Source: Agromyces sp. Soil535 | Lineage (GTDB): Bacteria > Actinomycetota > Actinomycetes > Actinomycetales > Microbacteriaceae | DNA length: 64,000 nt | Reading direction: 5' to 3' | Assembly (NCBI RefSeq): GCF_001428255.1 | Contig: NZ_LMRW01000001.1 | Span: forward strand, 436,504 to 500,503 | Part shown: positions 7,772 to 14,999 of the stretch, in pieces | Layout: the number at the start of each line of letters is the position of its first letter | Numbering within the stretch: the first letter of the stretch is position 1 | Position numbers and translations under genes: made by a program | Notes under the pieces: generated by a model | What the model saw: the letters and a program-made list of their open reading frames with translations, nothing else | Database searches by the model: none | Told to the model about the DNA's origin: nothing

Positions 7772-8881
7772 CTAGGAGCGCGCCTTCATCGGCACGACGA
7801 CCTCCTTGATGATGAGCAGGATGCCGGCCGCGATGGGGATCGCGACGAGCGCACCGGGGAGACCGGCGAGCGTGCCGCCCGCGAGGGCGGCGATGAGCAC
7901 GATCGAGCCGGGAACCTGCACGGCCTTGCTCATCACCCTCGGCGTGAGGATGTAGGCCTCCACCTGCATGTAGACGAGCATCGCGGCCAGCACGATGATC
8001 GCGGACAGCGGCGAGACGAAGAGCGCCAGGACGGTCATCGCGATGGTGGTCAGCACCGTGCCGATGAGCGGGATGAGCGTGATGAAGAACGCGGCGACCG
8101 CGATCACGAGGGCGTACGGCACCTGCGCGACCGTGAGCACGAGCAGGCTGAACACCGCGTTGAAGAACGCGAGGATCACCATGCCGCTGAGGTAGCGGCC
8201 GACGTTCTGCATGATGCGCTCGGCATAGTCGACAACCCGGTCGCGGTGCGACGCCGAGATGAGCGTGTAGATCGCCGCCTTCGACGAGTCCAGCGTGGCG
8301 ATGAAGTAGATCGTCAGGATGAAGATGAAGAATCCCGTCGAGATGCCGCCCACGATCGCGAGCCCCACGTTGAGGGCACCGCCGCCGATCGTCGCCCAGG
8401 TGTTGGGATCGCTGATGAGGCCGACGACCCAGTTGTAGATCGTCCCGATGATGCCGCCGGTGCCCGACTGCGCGTCCTGGAACCACTGCTGCGACTGCAG
8501 GTCCTTGTACATCTGCGGCAACTGCTCGACGAACGTGACCGCCTGGGTGATCACGAGCGGCAGCACGAGCCAGAGGAGGCCGGCGATCACGAGCACGAAC
8601 AGCAGGATCACCGTCACGATCGCGACGCCGCGCTTCATGCCGCGGCGCTGGAACCAGCGCACGAGCGGGTCGAGGCCGAGCGTGATGAAGGTCGCGGCGA
8701 AGACCGAGAACAACACGCCCGACATCTGGAGCAGCGTGAGCGCGAGGCCGACCGCGAGGAGTAGGCCCAGCGTCGCGATGAACGCCCAGACGAACGGCCG
8801 GTTCGCCATCAGGTTCGCGTGCCGCTCCCGCAGGCTCGACCGCTCGTCGGCCTCGCGGGCATGTCGCACGATGCTCTTCAC
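7772..8881 (-). CDS. AI-2E family transporter (UPF0118)
   Basis: 369 residues with the UPF0118 pattern: two N-terminal membrane helices (about 25-75), one near 85-110, a long extracytoplasmic stretch with FVEQLPQMYKDLQSQQ, then at least four C-terminal helices including YALVIAVAAFFITLIPLIG and the GLPGALVAIPIAA end motif. The family is named from an E. coli autoinducer-2 exporter, but other members act as ion antiporters, so substrate is open. The GTG start is supported by TAGACT six bases upstream on the minus strand (8888-8893). It stands alone, convergent with the thioesterase gene. Confidence 0.85.
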   Translation of the reverse strand: MKSIVRHAREADERSSLRERHANLMANRPFVWAFIATLGLLLAVGLALTLLQMSGVLFSVFAATFITLGLDPLVRWFQRRGMKRGVAIVTVILLFVLVIAGLLWLVLPLVITQAVTFVEQLPQMYKDLQSQQWFQDAQSGTGGIIGTIYNWVVGLISDPNTWATIGGGALNVGLAIVGGISTGFFIFILTIYFIATLDSSKAAIYTLISASHRDRVVDYAERIMQNVGRYLSGMVILAFFNAVFSLLVLTVAQVPYALVIAVAAFFITLIPLIGTVLTTIAMTVLALFVSPLSAIIVLAAMLVYMQVEAYILTPRVMSKAVQVPGSIVLIAALAGGTLAGLPGALVAIPIAAGILLIIKEVVVPMKARS

Positions 8882-8887
8882 GGCGTC

Positions 8888-8893
8888 AGTCTA
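8888..8893 (-). promoter_or_regulatory. -10 box of a leaderless promoter (AI-2E gene)
   Basis: Read on the minus strand this is TAGACT, followed by the six bases GACGCC and the GTG start at 8881. No ribosome-binding site is visible in the gap. Confidence 0.5.
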
Positions 8894-8998
8894 GGGGTGA
8901 GGATGCCTCGCACCGGCGAAGCGCACCGCCGAAGCGCACGGCCGGACTGCGACGCGCAGCGCCGCGGCATCCGGTCGACGACGGCCGAACGCGTCACG

Positions 8999-9508
8999 TC
9001 AGCTGCGCGCTGCCGCCGGCACGTGCAACTCCTCGTAGTGCTCGGAGAGAACCGGGTAGTACTGCTCCCACTCGGGGAGCTCCCGACCGGCCCGGGCCGC
9101 GACGAGGCGGTCGAGGTAGTAGTCCCATCCGGGGCCCATCGTCTTGGCATCGGCAGGGTCGTGCAGCCGCTGGGCGAAGGTGAGCGTCGTCATGCCGCCG
9201 GCCTCGAGCAGATGGCAGAACACGCGGATGCCGCCGGGTGCCGGTCCGGAGTCGGCGAGGAAGCGGTGGGGCGGGTCGCACTCGAGGATGCTCACGTTCT
9301 CCCACTCGCCGCCCTCCTCGAAGGTCATGCGGAAGCGCACGCCACCCGTCTCGGGCCGTCCGGTGTAGGTGCCGATCCAGGCCTGCATCGCCGTGGGATT
9401 CGTGAGGCTGAACCACACGTCCTCGATCGGCGCCTTGAACAGGCGGTCGAACTGCAGGTAGAGGCCGTCTGGCTTCACCATGTAGTGGCCGGTCGGTTTC
9501 GCGGTCAT
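8999..9508 (-). CDS. SRPBCC (AHSA1/START-like) domain protein
   Basis: 169 residues forming one SRPBCC domain: LQFDRLFKAPIEDVWFSLTNPTAMQAWIG is the usual first strand and helix, followed by FRMTFEEGGEWENVSILECDPPHRF and the long last helix beginning DYYLDRLVAARAG. Such domains bind hydrophobic ligands. Bacterial members of this AHSA1 branch are mostly uncharacterised. The gene is separate from its neighbours and gives no pathway clue. Confidence 0.8.
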   Translation of the reverse strand: MTAKPTGHYMVKPDGLYLQFDRLFKAPIEDVWFSLTNPTAMQAWIGTYTGRPETGGVRFRMTFEEGGEWENVSILECDPPHRFLADSGPAPGGIRVFCHLLEAGGMTTLTFAQRLHDPADAKTMGPGWDYYLDRLVAARAGRELPEWEQYYPVLSEHYEELHVPAAARS

Positions 9509-9563
9509 CTTGGCCCCCCGCTCGTCGTGGATTTCAGGCTAAACCCGTGGCGTGTCAAACCAC

Positions 9564-9579
9564 TAGAGTTGGCGCCATG
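9564..9579 (+). promoter_or_regulatory. Possible -10 box before small membrane protein gene
   Basis: TAGAGT at 9564-9569 is followed by seven bases and an ATG at 9577, which would make a leaderless transcript. An internal ATG at 9646 has GAGG at 9637-9640 and would then use a normal leader. Confidence 0.4.
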
Positions 9580-9972
9580 GGTTCCAAGGGGGGCGCGCAG
9601 CGCAAGCCGAATCATCCGTCCAGCGGGCAGTCGCACGAGGAGACGATGAACGTCACCGAGGGCAGATCGGGGCTGTGGGGCGCCCTCGCGGGCCTCTTCA
9701 CCTTCGCGCTCATCGCCGTGCCGCTCTCGGCGGCGTTCTCGTTCGCGACGCATCCGAACACGCAGCAGCTCTTCGCGGGTCGCCTCGATGAGATCTCGCA
9801 GGGCGGGTACGTCGCCTTCTGGTGGATCGTCACGATCTTCCTCCTGGCGCTGCCGTTCCTCGTCGGCTATGCCATCGCGAGGTTGTCCGGCCGTTCGCTC
9901 GTGATCGTGGGTGCAATCATCGCGCTCTTCGTGATCGCGATCCTCGTGCTGGGGCAGATGTTCGTCTTCTGA
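9577..9972 (+). CDS. Small membrane protein of unknown function, three helices
   Basis: 131 residues from ATG 9577, or 108 from ATG 9646, which has a ribosome-binding site. The first 23 residues of the long form are polar and poorly constrained, so the shorter form may be the main product. Three hydrophobic segments follow (SGLWGALAGLFTFALIAVPL, YVAFWWIVTIFLLALPFLVG and VIVGAIIALFVIAILVLGQM), with a loop after the first holding HPNTQQLFAG. I do not recognise a family. It is followed 15 bases later by the TfoX-like gene and may be co-transcribed. Confidence 0.7.
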   Translation: MGSKGGAQRKPNHPSSGQSHEETMNVTEGRSGLWGALAGLFTFALIAVPLSAAFSFATHPNTQQLFAGRLDEISQGGYVAFWWIVTIFLLALPFLVGYAIARLSGRSLVIVGAIIALFVIAILVLGQMFVF

Positions 9973-9987
9973 TCGATCGGGGGAGCC

Positions 9988-10362
9988 ATGCAGCTCGCGA
10001 AGGCGTCGGACGATGCCAAGGCGCTGTTCACCTCGGTGGTGCCCGATGATCCACGCGTCGTCGTGAAGCCGATGTTCGGCAACCTCGGCGCGTTCGTCAA
10101 CGGCAACATGTTCGCAGGCCTGTTCGGCGACCGCATCGGAGTGCGCGTCCTCGACGAAGCCGCGCGTGCCGAGCTCGCTGCGACTCCGGGTGCCGGGCCG
10201 TTCGGGCCGGAGGAGCGCCCGATGGGCGGCTATGTGGCCGCGCCCGAGACGTGGGCGAGTGAGCCCGACCGCCTGGGCGAGTGGGTGGCGCGGGCCTTCG
10301 ACGAGGTCGCGGCGCTTCCGCCGAAGGCGCCGAAGCCGCCCAAGGGCGGCGCCAAGCGCTGA
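9988..10362 (+). CDS. TfoX/Sxy N-terminal domain protein
   Basis: 124 residues comprising only the TfoX N-terminal domain: VVVKPMFGNLGAFVNGNMFAGLFGDRIGVRVLDE contains the family's KxMFGxxxxxxxGxMFAxxxxxxxxLR pattern. MGGYVAAPE near residue 87 is also typical. The tail is a Lys/Pro-rich stretch, KAPKPPKGGAKR, that could contact nucleic acid. TfoX activates competence genes in gamma-proteobacteria, but the small actinobacterial single-domain versions have no known role. The ribosome-binding site is GGGGGAG before the ATG. Confidence 0.8.
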   Translation: MQLAKASDDAKALFTSVVPDDPRVVVKPMFGNLGAFVNGNMFAGLFGDRIGVRVLDEAARAELAATPGAGPFGPEERPMGGYVAAPETWASEPDRLGEWVARAFDEVAALPPKAPKPPKGGAKR

Positions 10363-10407
10363 TCCCAGCCGGCCCCGTGGGGTTCCGGTGCACGTCACCT
10401 CGGGGCG

Positions 10408-10851
10408 TCAGCCGCGATCGGATGCCGCATCGAACACGTCGCGCGCCGCGGTGATCTCCTCGTGGTTGGCGGCGGCCCAGCCGACCAGGCCGAGCACGGG
10501 CTCGGCGAGCGAGCGACCGAGGTCGGTGGAGGCGTACTCCACCCGCGGTGGGATCTCGGCGTAGCTCGTGCGGGAGACGAGCCCGTCGCGCTGGAGGTTC
10601 CGGAGCGTCTGCGTGAGCATGCGGTGCGAGATGCCGTCGATGCGGCGCTGGAGTTCCGTGAAGCGGAGCGGTCGCTCGTCGAGGAGTCCGATCACGAGCA
10701 GGCTCCACTTGTCTCCCACACGGGAGAGCACGTCGCGGATGACGCGGCTCGACGGGTGGTCGACGCTGCACGTCGACGACGGGACGTTGGGGTGGTCGGC
10801 GAGGGTGCGGCCTGCGAACGGCGCAGACGCCGCGGCATCCGTGGTGGTCAT
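10408..10851 (-). CDS. HxlR family transcriptional regulator
   Basis: 147 residues with a winged-helix HxlR domain: VIRDVLSRVGDKWSLLVIGLL, RFTELQRRIDGISHRMLTQTLRNLQRDGLVSR and YASTDLGRSLAEPV. A single cysteine, C28, lies just before the domain, where YodB/HypR/QsrR-type members carry their redox- or quinone-sensing cysteine. The start at 10851 has GGGGAGAG upstream. The gene is divergent from a DoxX-like gene, and the region between them holds three inverted-repeat sites, so this protein very likely controls that gene and itself. Confidence 0.88.
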   Translation of the reverse strand: MTTTDAAASAPFAGRTLADHPNVPSSTCSVDHPSSRVIRDVLSRVGDKWSLLVIGLLDERPLRFTELQRRIDGISHRMLTQTLRNLQRDGLVSRTSYAEIPPRVEYASTDLGRSLAEPVLGLVGWAAANHEEITAARDVFDAASDRG

Positions 10852-10880
10852 CTGGTGCTCTCCCCTCGTTCCTTCCGATA

Positions 10881-10956
10881 CGCACCTCGAGGTGCGTGAC
10901 GCACGATGAAGTGCGGGGGACCTGTCGGCTAAAGTCACCGATCGTGCGTCACGCAC
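10881..10956. promoter_or_regulatory. Operator array between hxlR-type and doxX-type genes
   Basis: Three related dyads are packed here. CGCACCTCGAGGTGCG (10881-10896) is a perfect palindrome. GTGCGTGACGCACGAT (10892-10907) and ATCGTGCGTCACGCAC (10941-10956) are exact inverse complements, and each contains the near-palindrome GTGCG-N3-CGCAC. HxlR proteins bind such dyads as dimers. The layout suggests two dimers spaced about 49 bases apart across both divergent promoters. Confidence 0.65.
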
Positions 10957-10986
10957 TGATGGTAACCGACCGGTCTGGAGAGTCCC

Positions 10987-11346
10987 ATGATCATCGCCCT
11001 GTGGATCGTCACCGCGCTGCTCGCCCTCGTCTTCCTCGCGTCCGGCTTCATGAAGTCCACGACGCCGCGCGAGAAGCTCCTGCCGAGGATGGCCTACATG
11101 GAGGACCTGTCCGACGGGCAGGCCCGCGTCGTGGGCGTGCTCGAGTTCCTCGGCGCGCTCGGCCTCGTGCTGCCGGCGGCCACGGGCATCCTGCCCTGGC
11201 TCACGCCCGTCGCCGCCTTCGCACTCGCGCTCACCATGGGCGTCGCCACGGGGCTGCACGTGAGGCGGCGGGAGTCGTTCGTGCCGAGCGTGGTGCTCGG
11301 CGTCGTCGCGCTTGCCGTGGGCATCGGGTGGGTGCTGCTCGGCTGA
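10987..11346 (+). CDS. DoxX-like membrane protein
   Basis: 119 residues, four hydrophobic segments: IALWIVTALLALVFLASGFM, ARVVGVLEFLGALGLVLPA, TPVAAFALALTMGVATGLH, VVLGVVALAVGIGWVLLG. The SGFMKSTTPREKLL segment after helix 1 and the GVLEFLGALGLVLP helix fit the DoxX family, integral membrane proteins linked to quinone, thiol or oxidative stress. It is divergent from the HxlR regulator with an operator array in between, the same pairing seen for quinone- and electrophile-responsive DoxX/DoxD genes in other bacteria. Confidence 0.8.
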   Translation: MIIALWIVTALLALVFLASGFMKSTTPREKLLPRMAYMEDLSDGQARVVGVLEFLGALGLVLPAATGILPWLTPVAAFALALTMGVATGLHVRRRESFVPSVVLGVVALAVGIGWVLLG

Positions 11347-11354
11347 TTCCCTCG

Positions 11355-11381
11355 TTCCATACCATGCGGTATGGTATGGAA
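11355..11381. promoter_or_regulatory. TetR-type operator before second DoxX-like gene
   Basis: Inverted repeat CCATACC-ATGC-GGTATGG (11357-11374), nested in a larger dyad with arms TTCCATACCAT and ATGGTATGGAA. TATGGT inside it could be the -10 box. The sequence resembles the operator at 12344-12363 upstream of the TetR gene (CGTACC-N4-GGTACG), so one regulator probably binds both. Confidence 0.6.
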
Positions 11382-11408
11382 CATGACTTTACGTCAACGA
11401 GGCGCCCG

Positions 11409-11768
11409 GTGACCGCATTGCCCGACCCGATCTGGCCGGTCGTGGTACTCGCTGCGATCCAGCTCTTCGACGGCGTGATCAGCTGGAAGCCCGTGCCCTT
11501 CGTCGCGAAGTGCTTCGACGACGTGCACTTCCCTCGGAAGTGGTGGTGGGTCCTCACGCCGATCAAGTTCGCCGCGGCGGCCGGGCTGGTCGCCGGCATC
11601 TGGATCCCGTACCTCGGCCTCGTCACCTGCGTCGCGCTCGTCGCCTACTTCCTCGTCGCGATCGGCATGCACGTCGCGGCTCGCGACTTCGGGCGCAACC
11701 TGTTCGTGAACGCCACGGGCATGCTCGTGATCTGCGTCGCGACGACGCTGTGGTGCTTCCTGCTCTGA
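11409..11768 (+). CDS. DoxX-like (DoxX_2) membrane protein
   Basis: 119 residues from GTG 11409, which has a GAGG site at 11399-11402. Upstream in-frame starts would fall inside the operator. Four hydrophobic stretches are seen: LPDPIWPVVVLAAIQLFDG, FAAAAGLVAGIWIPYLGL, CVALVAYFLVAIGMHVAARD and NATGMLVICVATTLWCFLL. The FPRKWWWVLTPIKFAAAAGLV segment fits the DoxX-like family. It is the second DoxX-type gene within 500 bases, but under a different kind of operator. It converges on a TetR gene that probably represses it. Confidence 0.72.
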   Translation: MTALPDPIWPVVVLAAIQLFDGVISWKPVPFVAKCFDDVHFPRKWWWVLTPIKFAAAAGLVAGIWIPYLGLVTCVALVAYFLVAIGMHVAARDFGRNLFVNATGMLVICVATTLWCFLL

Positions 11769-11776
11769 GCCCGCAC

Positions 11777-12337
11777 TCAGGCGTCGTCTTCGGCGGGCAC
11801 CGCCTCGAGCAGCAATTCGTAGATCGAGCGCAGCTCCTCGGCATCGACGGGGGGCACGATGGCGGCGGCCCCGAGTGACACGAGGTACGGCACGAGGGCC
11901 GCGGTGCGCGCCGCGGCATCCGTCTCGGCCGCCGGACGCCATGCCGCCTGCAACGCCTCGATCGCGGCGGCGTCGATGCGCGCCTGCGTCGCGCGCGCCT
12001 CGGGATCGGCGTACGCCCACGCACGCACCGCGGCGTCGAGCTCGGGGCGACGAAGTCCGTCGTCGCGCGAGACGAGGGTCGTCAGCCAGGCGAGCGTCGC
12101 CCGCGTGCCCTCGCCCCCGCGGGACTCGATCGCCGCGGCGAGCGAAGTGCGCGCCTGCTCCTCGTAGTGCGCGAGCAACGCGCGGCGGAAGTCGGCCGCG
12201 CCGTCGAAATGGTGGTGGAACGAGCCCTTCGTCACGCCGAGCCGCGCCGCCAGCCCGTCGATGCGGAGGCCGTCGACGCCCTCGCTCGCGAGCACGGCGA
12301 GTCCCTCGTCGAGCCAGCGCGCGCGTGTGATCCGCAT
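11777..12337 (-). CDS. TetR/AcrR family regulator
   Basis: 186 residues. The N-terminal helix-turn-helix reads GLAVLASEGVDGLRIDGLAARLGVTKGSFHHHFDG (about residues 12-46). The C-terminal ligand domain has IDAAAIEALQAAWRP. The ATG at 12337 is preceded, on the minus strand, by TACGGT and six bases, so the mRNA is probably leaderless. The -10 box is one arm of an operator (12344-12363), which implies autorepression. It converges on the DoxX-like gene, whose promoter carries a related operator. Confidence 0.85.
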   Translation of the reverse strand: MRITRARWLDEGLAVLASEGVDGLRIDGLAARLGVTKGSFHHHFDGAADFRRALLAHYEEQARTSLAAAIESRGGEGTRATLAWLTTLVSRDDGLRRPELDAAVRAWAYADPEARATQARIDAAAIEALQAAWRPAAETDAAARTAALVPYLVSLGAAAIVPPVDAEELRSIYELLLEAVPAEDDA

Positions 12338-12343
12338 GCAGAC

Positions 12344-12363
12344 ACCGTACCTGAGGGTACGGT
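12344..12363. promoter_or_regulatory. TetR autoregulatory operator overlapping its -10 box
   Basis: ACCGTACC-TGAG-GGTACGGT is a perfect dyad with 8-base arms. Read on the minus strand the start-proximal arm contains TACGGT (12344-12349), which is six bases from the ATG of the TetR gene and so is its -10 box. Occupancy by the repressor would block RNA polymerase directly. Confidence 0.65.
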
Positions 12364-12376
12364 GGGGCGCGTCAGC

Positions 12377-13984
12377 TCAGGCGGTCTCCGCGTCCAGCAC
12401 GGCCATCGCCGCATTGTGGCCGCCGATGCCGCTCACCGCGCCGCCGCGCACGGCGCCGGAGCCGCAGAGCAGGATCCGCGGATGCCGCGTCCCGACCCCC
12501 CAGCGCTCGGCCGGCGTCGCGAGCGGCGCGCCGTCCTCCGCCCACGGCCACGACAGCGGTCCGTGGAAGATGTTGCCGCCGGGCATGCGGAGGGCCTCCT
12601 CGAGGTCGAGCGTCGTCTTCGTCTCGATGCACGGGCGGCCGGCGGCATCCGTGGCGATGACGTCCTCGATGGGCTCGGCGAGCACCGAGTCGAGCGATGC
12701 GAGCACGGCGGCCTGCAGCCGGTCGCGGAGCTCGTCGTTGCCGAACCGCTCGAGGAGCCGGTGCGGCACGTGCAGCCCGAAGACGGTGAGTGTGTGGGTG
12801 CCGGATGCCGCGAGCTCGGGCGAGAGGATCGACGGGTCGCTCAGGGTGTGGCAGTAGATCTCGCACGGGAGCGGTGACGGGATGCCACCGCGTGCGGCCG
12901 TCGTGAACGCCGCGTCGAGCTGCGACGCGAGCTCGTTGATGTGGAACGTGCCGGCGAACGCCGCCTCGGGGGCCACCTCCGTGTCACGGAGCCGCGGGAG
13001 GCGGGTGAGCACCAGGTTCACCTTCACCTGGGCGCCCTCGGGCTCGGCCAGGCGGCGCAGGCGCTCGCGCACCACGGGCGGCACGTCGATCACGGCGTCC
13101 GTCGCTCCGGCCGCAAGAAGCCGATCGAGCACGACGGGCGCGACATTGGCGAGCACGGTGCCGACCGTCACCGTGTGCTCGGCGCCGCCGTGCGAGTAGC
13201 GCACGCGCCCCTCGGGATCGACGGCGAGCACCTCGGCCCCCGTGACGAGCTCGGCGCCGGCGTCACGGGCTGCGCGCGCGAGCTCGCCGCTGACGGCTCC
13301 CATGCCGCCGATGGGCACGTTCCAGTCGCCGGTTCCGCCACCGATCACGTGGTAGAGGAAGCAGCGGTTCGCGTCGAGGCCGGGGTCGTCGAGGTCGGTG
13401 AACGTGCCGATGAGGCCGTCGGTCGCGACGACGCCGCGCACGAGGTCGCTTGTGAACCGCTCGTCGAGGACGCGGCCGAGCGGCTGCTCGATGAGGTCGC
13501 TCCACGCGCGGTCGTCTCCAACGAGCTCGCGGGCCTCCGACCGGGTGAGCAGCGGCTCGGTGAGGGTGGGGAAGAGCCGCTCGGCGAGCCGGCCGGTATC
13601 GGCGTAGAAGTCGTTCCACGCGGCGGCATCCGCCTCGGCGCCCACGCGCTCGAAGGCTGCGACCACCTCCGGGCCGGCCTCGTGGTCGACGAGCAGCCCT
13701 CGCTCGGGGTCGGCCGGGTCGGGTGTGTACGACGAGAAGCGCCGCCGCACGAGGCGCACGTCGAGCCCGAGGTCGTCGATGATGCGCTGCGGAAGGAGGC
13801 TCACGAGGTACGAGTAGCGGGAGAGGCGCGCGTCGACGCCGTCGAACGCCTGCGCCGAGACGGCGGCGCCGCCGAGGTGGTCGTCACGCTCGAGGACGAG
13901 CACGGAGCGTCCGGCACGGGCGAGGTAGGCGGCGGCCGTCAGGCCGTTGTGTCCGCCGCCGATGATCACGACGTCGTGGGGCAT
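12377..13984 (-). CDS. FAD-dependent phytoene-desaturase-like oxidoreductase
   Basis: 535 residues. The N-terminus HDVVIIGGGHNGLTAAAYLARAGRSVLVLERDDHLGGAA is a dinucleotide-binding motif ending in the acidic residue that binds FAD ribose. The C-terminus GAVRGGAVSGIGGHNAAMAVL closes the FAD site. The family (COG1233) includes carotenoid desaturases and the PYROXD2 branch. The VIGGGTGDWNVPIGGMGAVSGEL segment is close to the latter. No carotenoid genes are near, so a carotenoid role is not supported. The ATG at 13984 follows TACGCT by six bases. An ATG ten codons upstream is less likely. Confidence 0.82.
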   Translation of the reverse strand: MPHDVVIIGGGHNGLTAAAYLARAGRSVLVLERDDHLGGAAVSAQAFDGVDARLSRYSYLVSLLPQRIIDDLGLDVRLVRRRFSSYTPDPADPERGLLVDHEAGPEVVAAFERVGAEADAAAWNDFYADTGRLAERLFPTLTEPLLTRSEARELVGDDRAWSDLIEQPLGRVLDERFTSDLVRGVVATDGLIGTFTDLDDPGLDANRCFLYHVIGGGTGDWNVPIGGMGAVSGELARAARDAGAELVTGAEVLAVDPEGRVRYSHGGAEHTVTVGTVLANVAPVVLDRLLAAGATDAVIDVPPVVRERLRRLAEPEGAQVKVNLVLTRLPRLRDTEVAPEAAFAGTFHINELASQLDAAFTTAARGGIPSPLPCEIYCHTLSDPSILSPELAASGTHTLTVFGLHVPHRLLERFGNDELRDRLQAAVLASLDSVLAEPIEDVIATDAAGRPCIETKTTLDLEEALRMPGGNIFHGPLSWPWAEDGAPLATPAERWGVGTRHPRILLCGSGAVRGGAVSGIGGHNAAMAVLDAETA

Positions 13985-13990
13985 CCCACG

Positions 13991-13996
13991 AGCGTA
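13991..13996 (-). promoter_or_regulatory. -10 box of a leaderless promoter (FAD oxidoreductase)
   Basis: On the minus strand TACGCT is followed by CGTGGG and the ATG at 13984. The spacing is the six bases seen at the other leaderless genes of this window. Confidence 0.5.
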
Positions 13997-14057
13997 GACG
14001 AGCGTCCGCGGCATTCGACGCGCTCGTCTACGCTGCTGGGGTCATGCGCAGGTGCGC

Positions 14058-14879
14058 TCAGCGCGCCCGGCGCATCGCCTGCACGCCGAGCACGATGCCG
14101 ATCGCGCAGGTCACGGCCGCCGCGATCACGCCGCCGATCACCGACGGGTCGCCGAAGTCGCCCGCGAGCAGCGCCCGCTCGGCGGCCACGAGGTAGCTCA
14201 GCGGGTTGACCGCCGCGGCGACCTGCATCCACTCGGGTCCGTCCTCGAGCGGGAGCAGCATGCCCGAGAGGATCATCAGCGGGAACAGCAGCGTCTGGTG
14301 CACCATCCAGAACATCCAGTCGCGGTTGCGGCAGGCGAGCGCCAGGCGATAGCTCAGCGCGCCGAAGCCGATGCCGAACACCGCGAGCACGGCGAGGCCG
14401 GCGATGAGACCCGGCACGTCGAGCCGGAACCCGAACGGCACCGCCACGAGCACCACGATCGTGCCCTGGATGACGAGCGGCACGACCTCCTTGAGCGCGC
14501 GCCCCACGAGCAGGGCGCTCCGCGACAGCGGGGCGACGAGGGTGCGCTCGTGCGACCCCGTCTGCATCTCGAAGAGCAGGTTCGCGCCCGTCGACGCGGT
14601 GCCGAACAGGGCGACCATCACGAGGATGCCCGGCACGAACCACTGCAGGGTGCCCGAGACGTCGCCGCCCGACGCGCCGACGAGCAACGGCCCGAACAGG
14701 CCGAGGAAGACGAGCGGCTGCACGAGCGAGAAGATGACGCTGAACGGGTCGCGCACGAGCGGGCGGGACTCGCGCGCGAAGACGGTGGCCGTGTCGTGCA
14801 CGAAGCCGGTGGGGCGGGCGGATGCCGCGGGCCGCTCGGGTGCGGCGGCGGTCGGTGCGGCGGGGCTGATCGTGTTCAC
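14058..14879 (-). CDS. ABC-2 type exporter permease (DrrB-like)
   Basis: 273 residues with six hydrophobic segments (VIFSLVQPLVFLGLFGPLL, WFVPGILVMVALFGTA, VVPLVIQGTIVVLVAVPFGF, LIAGLAVLAVFGIGFGALS, LLFPLMILSGMLLPL, VIGGVIAAAVTCAIGIVLGV). The LSGMLLPLEDGPEWMQVAAAVNPLSYLVAAERAL stretch is diagnostic of the ABC-2 membrane family used by daunorubicin-type exporters. It forms the transporter with the ATPase encoded 120 bases upstream on the same strand. The leader GGAGCATCACC gives a weak ribosome-binding site. The exported compound is unknown. Confidence 0.88.
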   Translation of the reverse strand: MNTISPAAPTAAAPERPAASARPTGFVHDTATVFARESRPLVRDPFSVIFSLVQPLVFLGLFGPLLVGASGGDVSGTLQWFVPGILVMVALFGTASTGANLLFEMQTGSHERTLVAPLSRSALLVGRALKEVVPLVIQGTIVVLVAVPFGFRLDVPGLIAGLAVLAVFGIGFGALSYRLALACRNRDWMFWMVHQTLLFPLMILSGMLLPLEDGPEWMQVAAAVNPLSYLVAAERALLAGDFGDPSVIGGVIAAAVTCAIGIVLGVQAMRRAR

Positions 14880-14999
14880 GGTGATGCTCCTTCTGTGTCG
14901 TGAGAACAGGTGATTGCGTTGGGATGGTGCGCGTGGTTCCTGAATCCGGGACCGGCGCGGTGTGTCTTCCTGCCTTCGGGACGAGGGCCGCCCCTCTGC

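Noticed and set aside
12377-13984. Carotenoid biosynthesis (crtI) assignment for the FAD oxidoreductase
   Set aside because: The family includes phytoene desaturases, but this sequence is nearer the PYROXD2 branch and no other carotenoid gene is nearby.
14880-14999. A small gene between the ABC ATPase and permease genes
   Set aside because: No frame with a start and plausible protein was found in the 120 bases; treated as an intercistronic gap.
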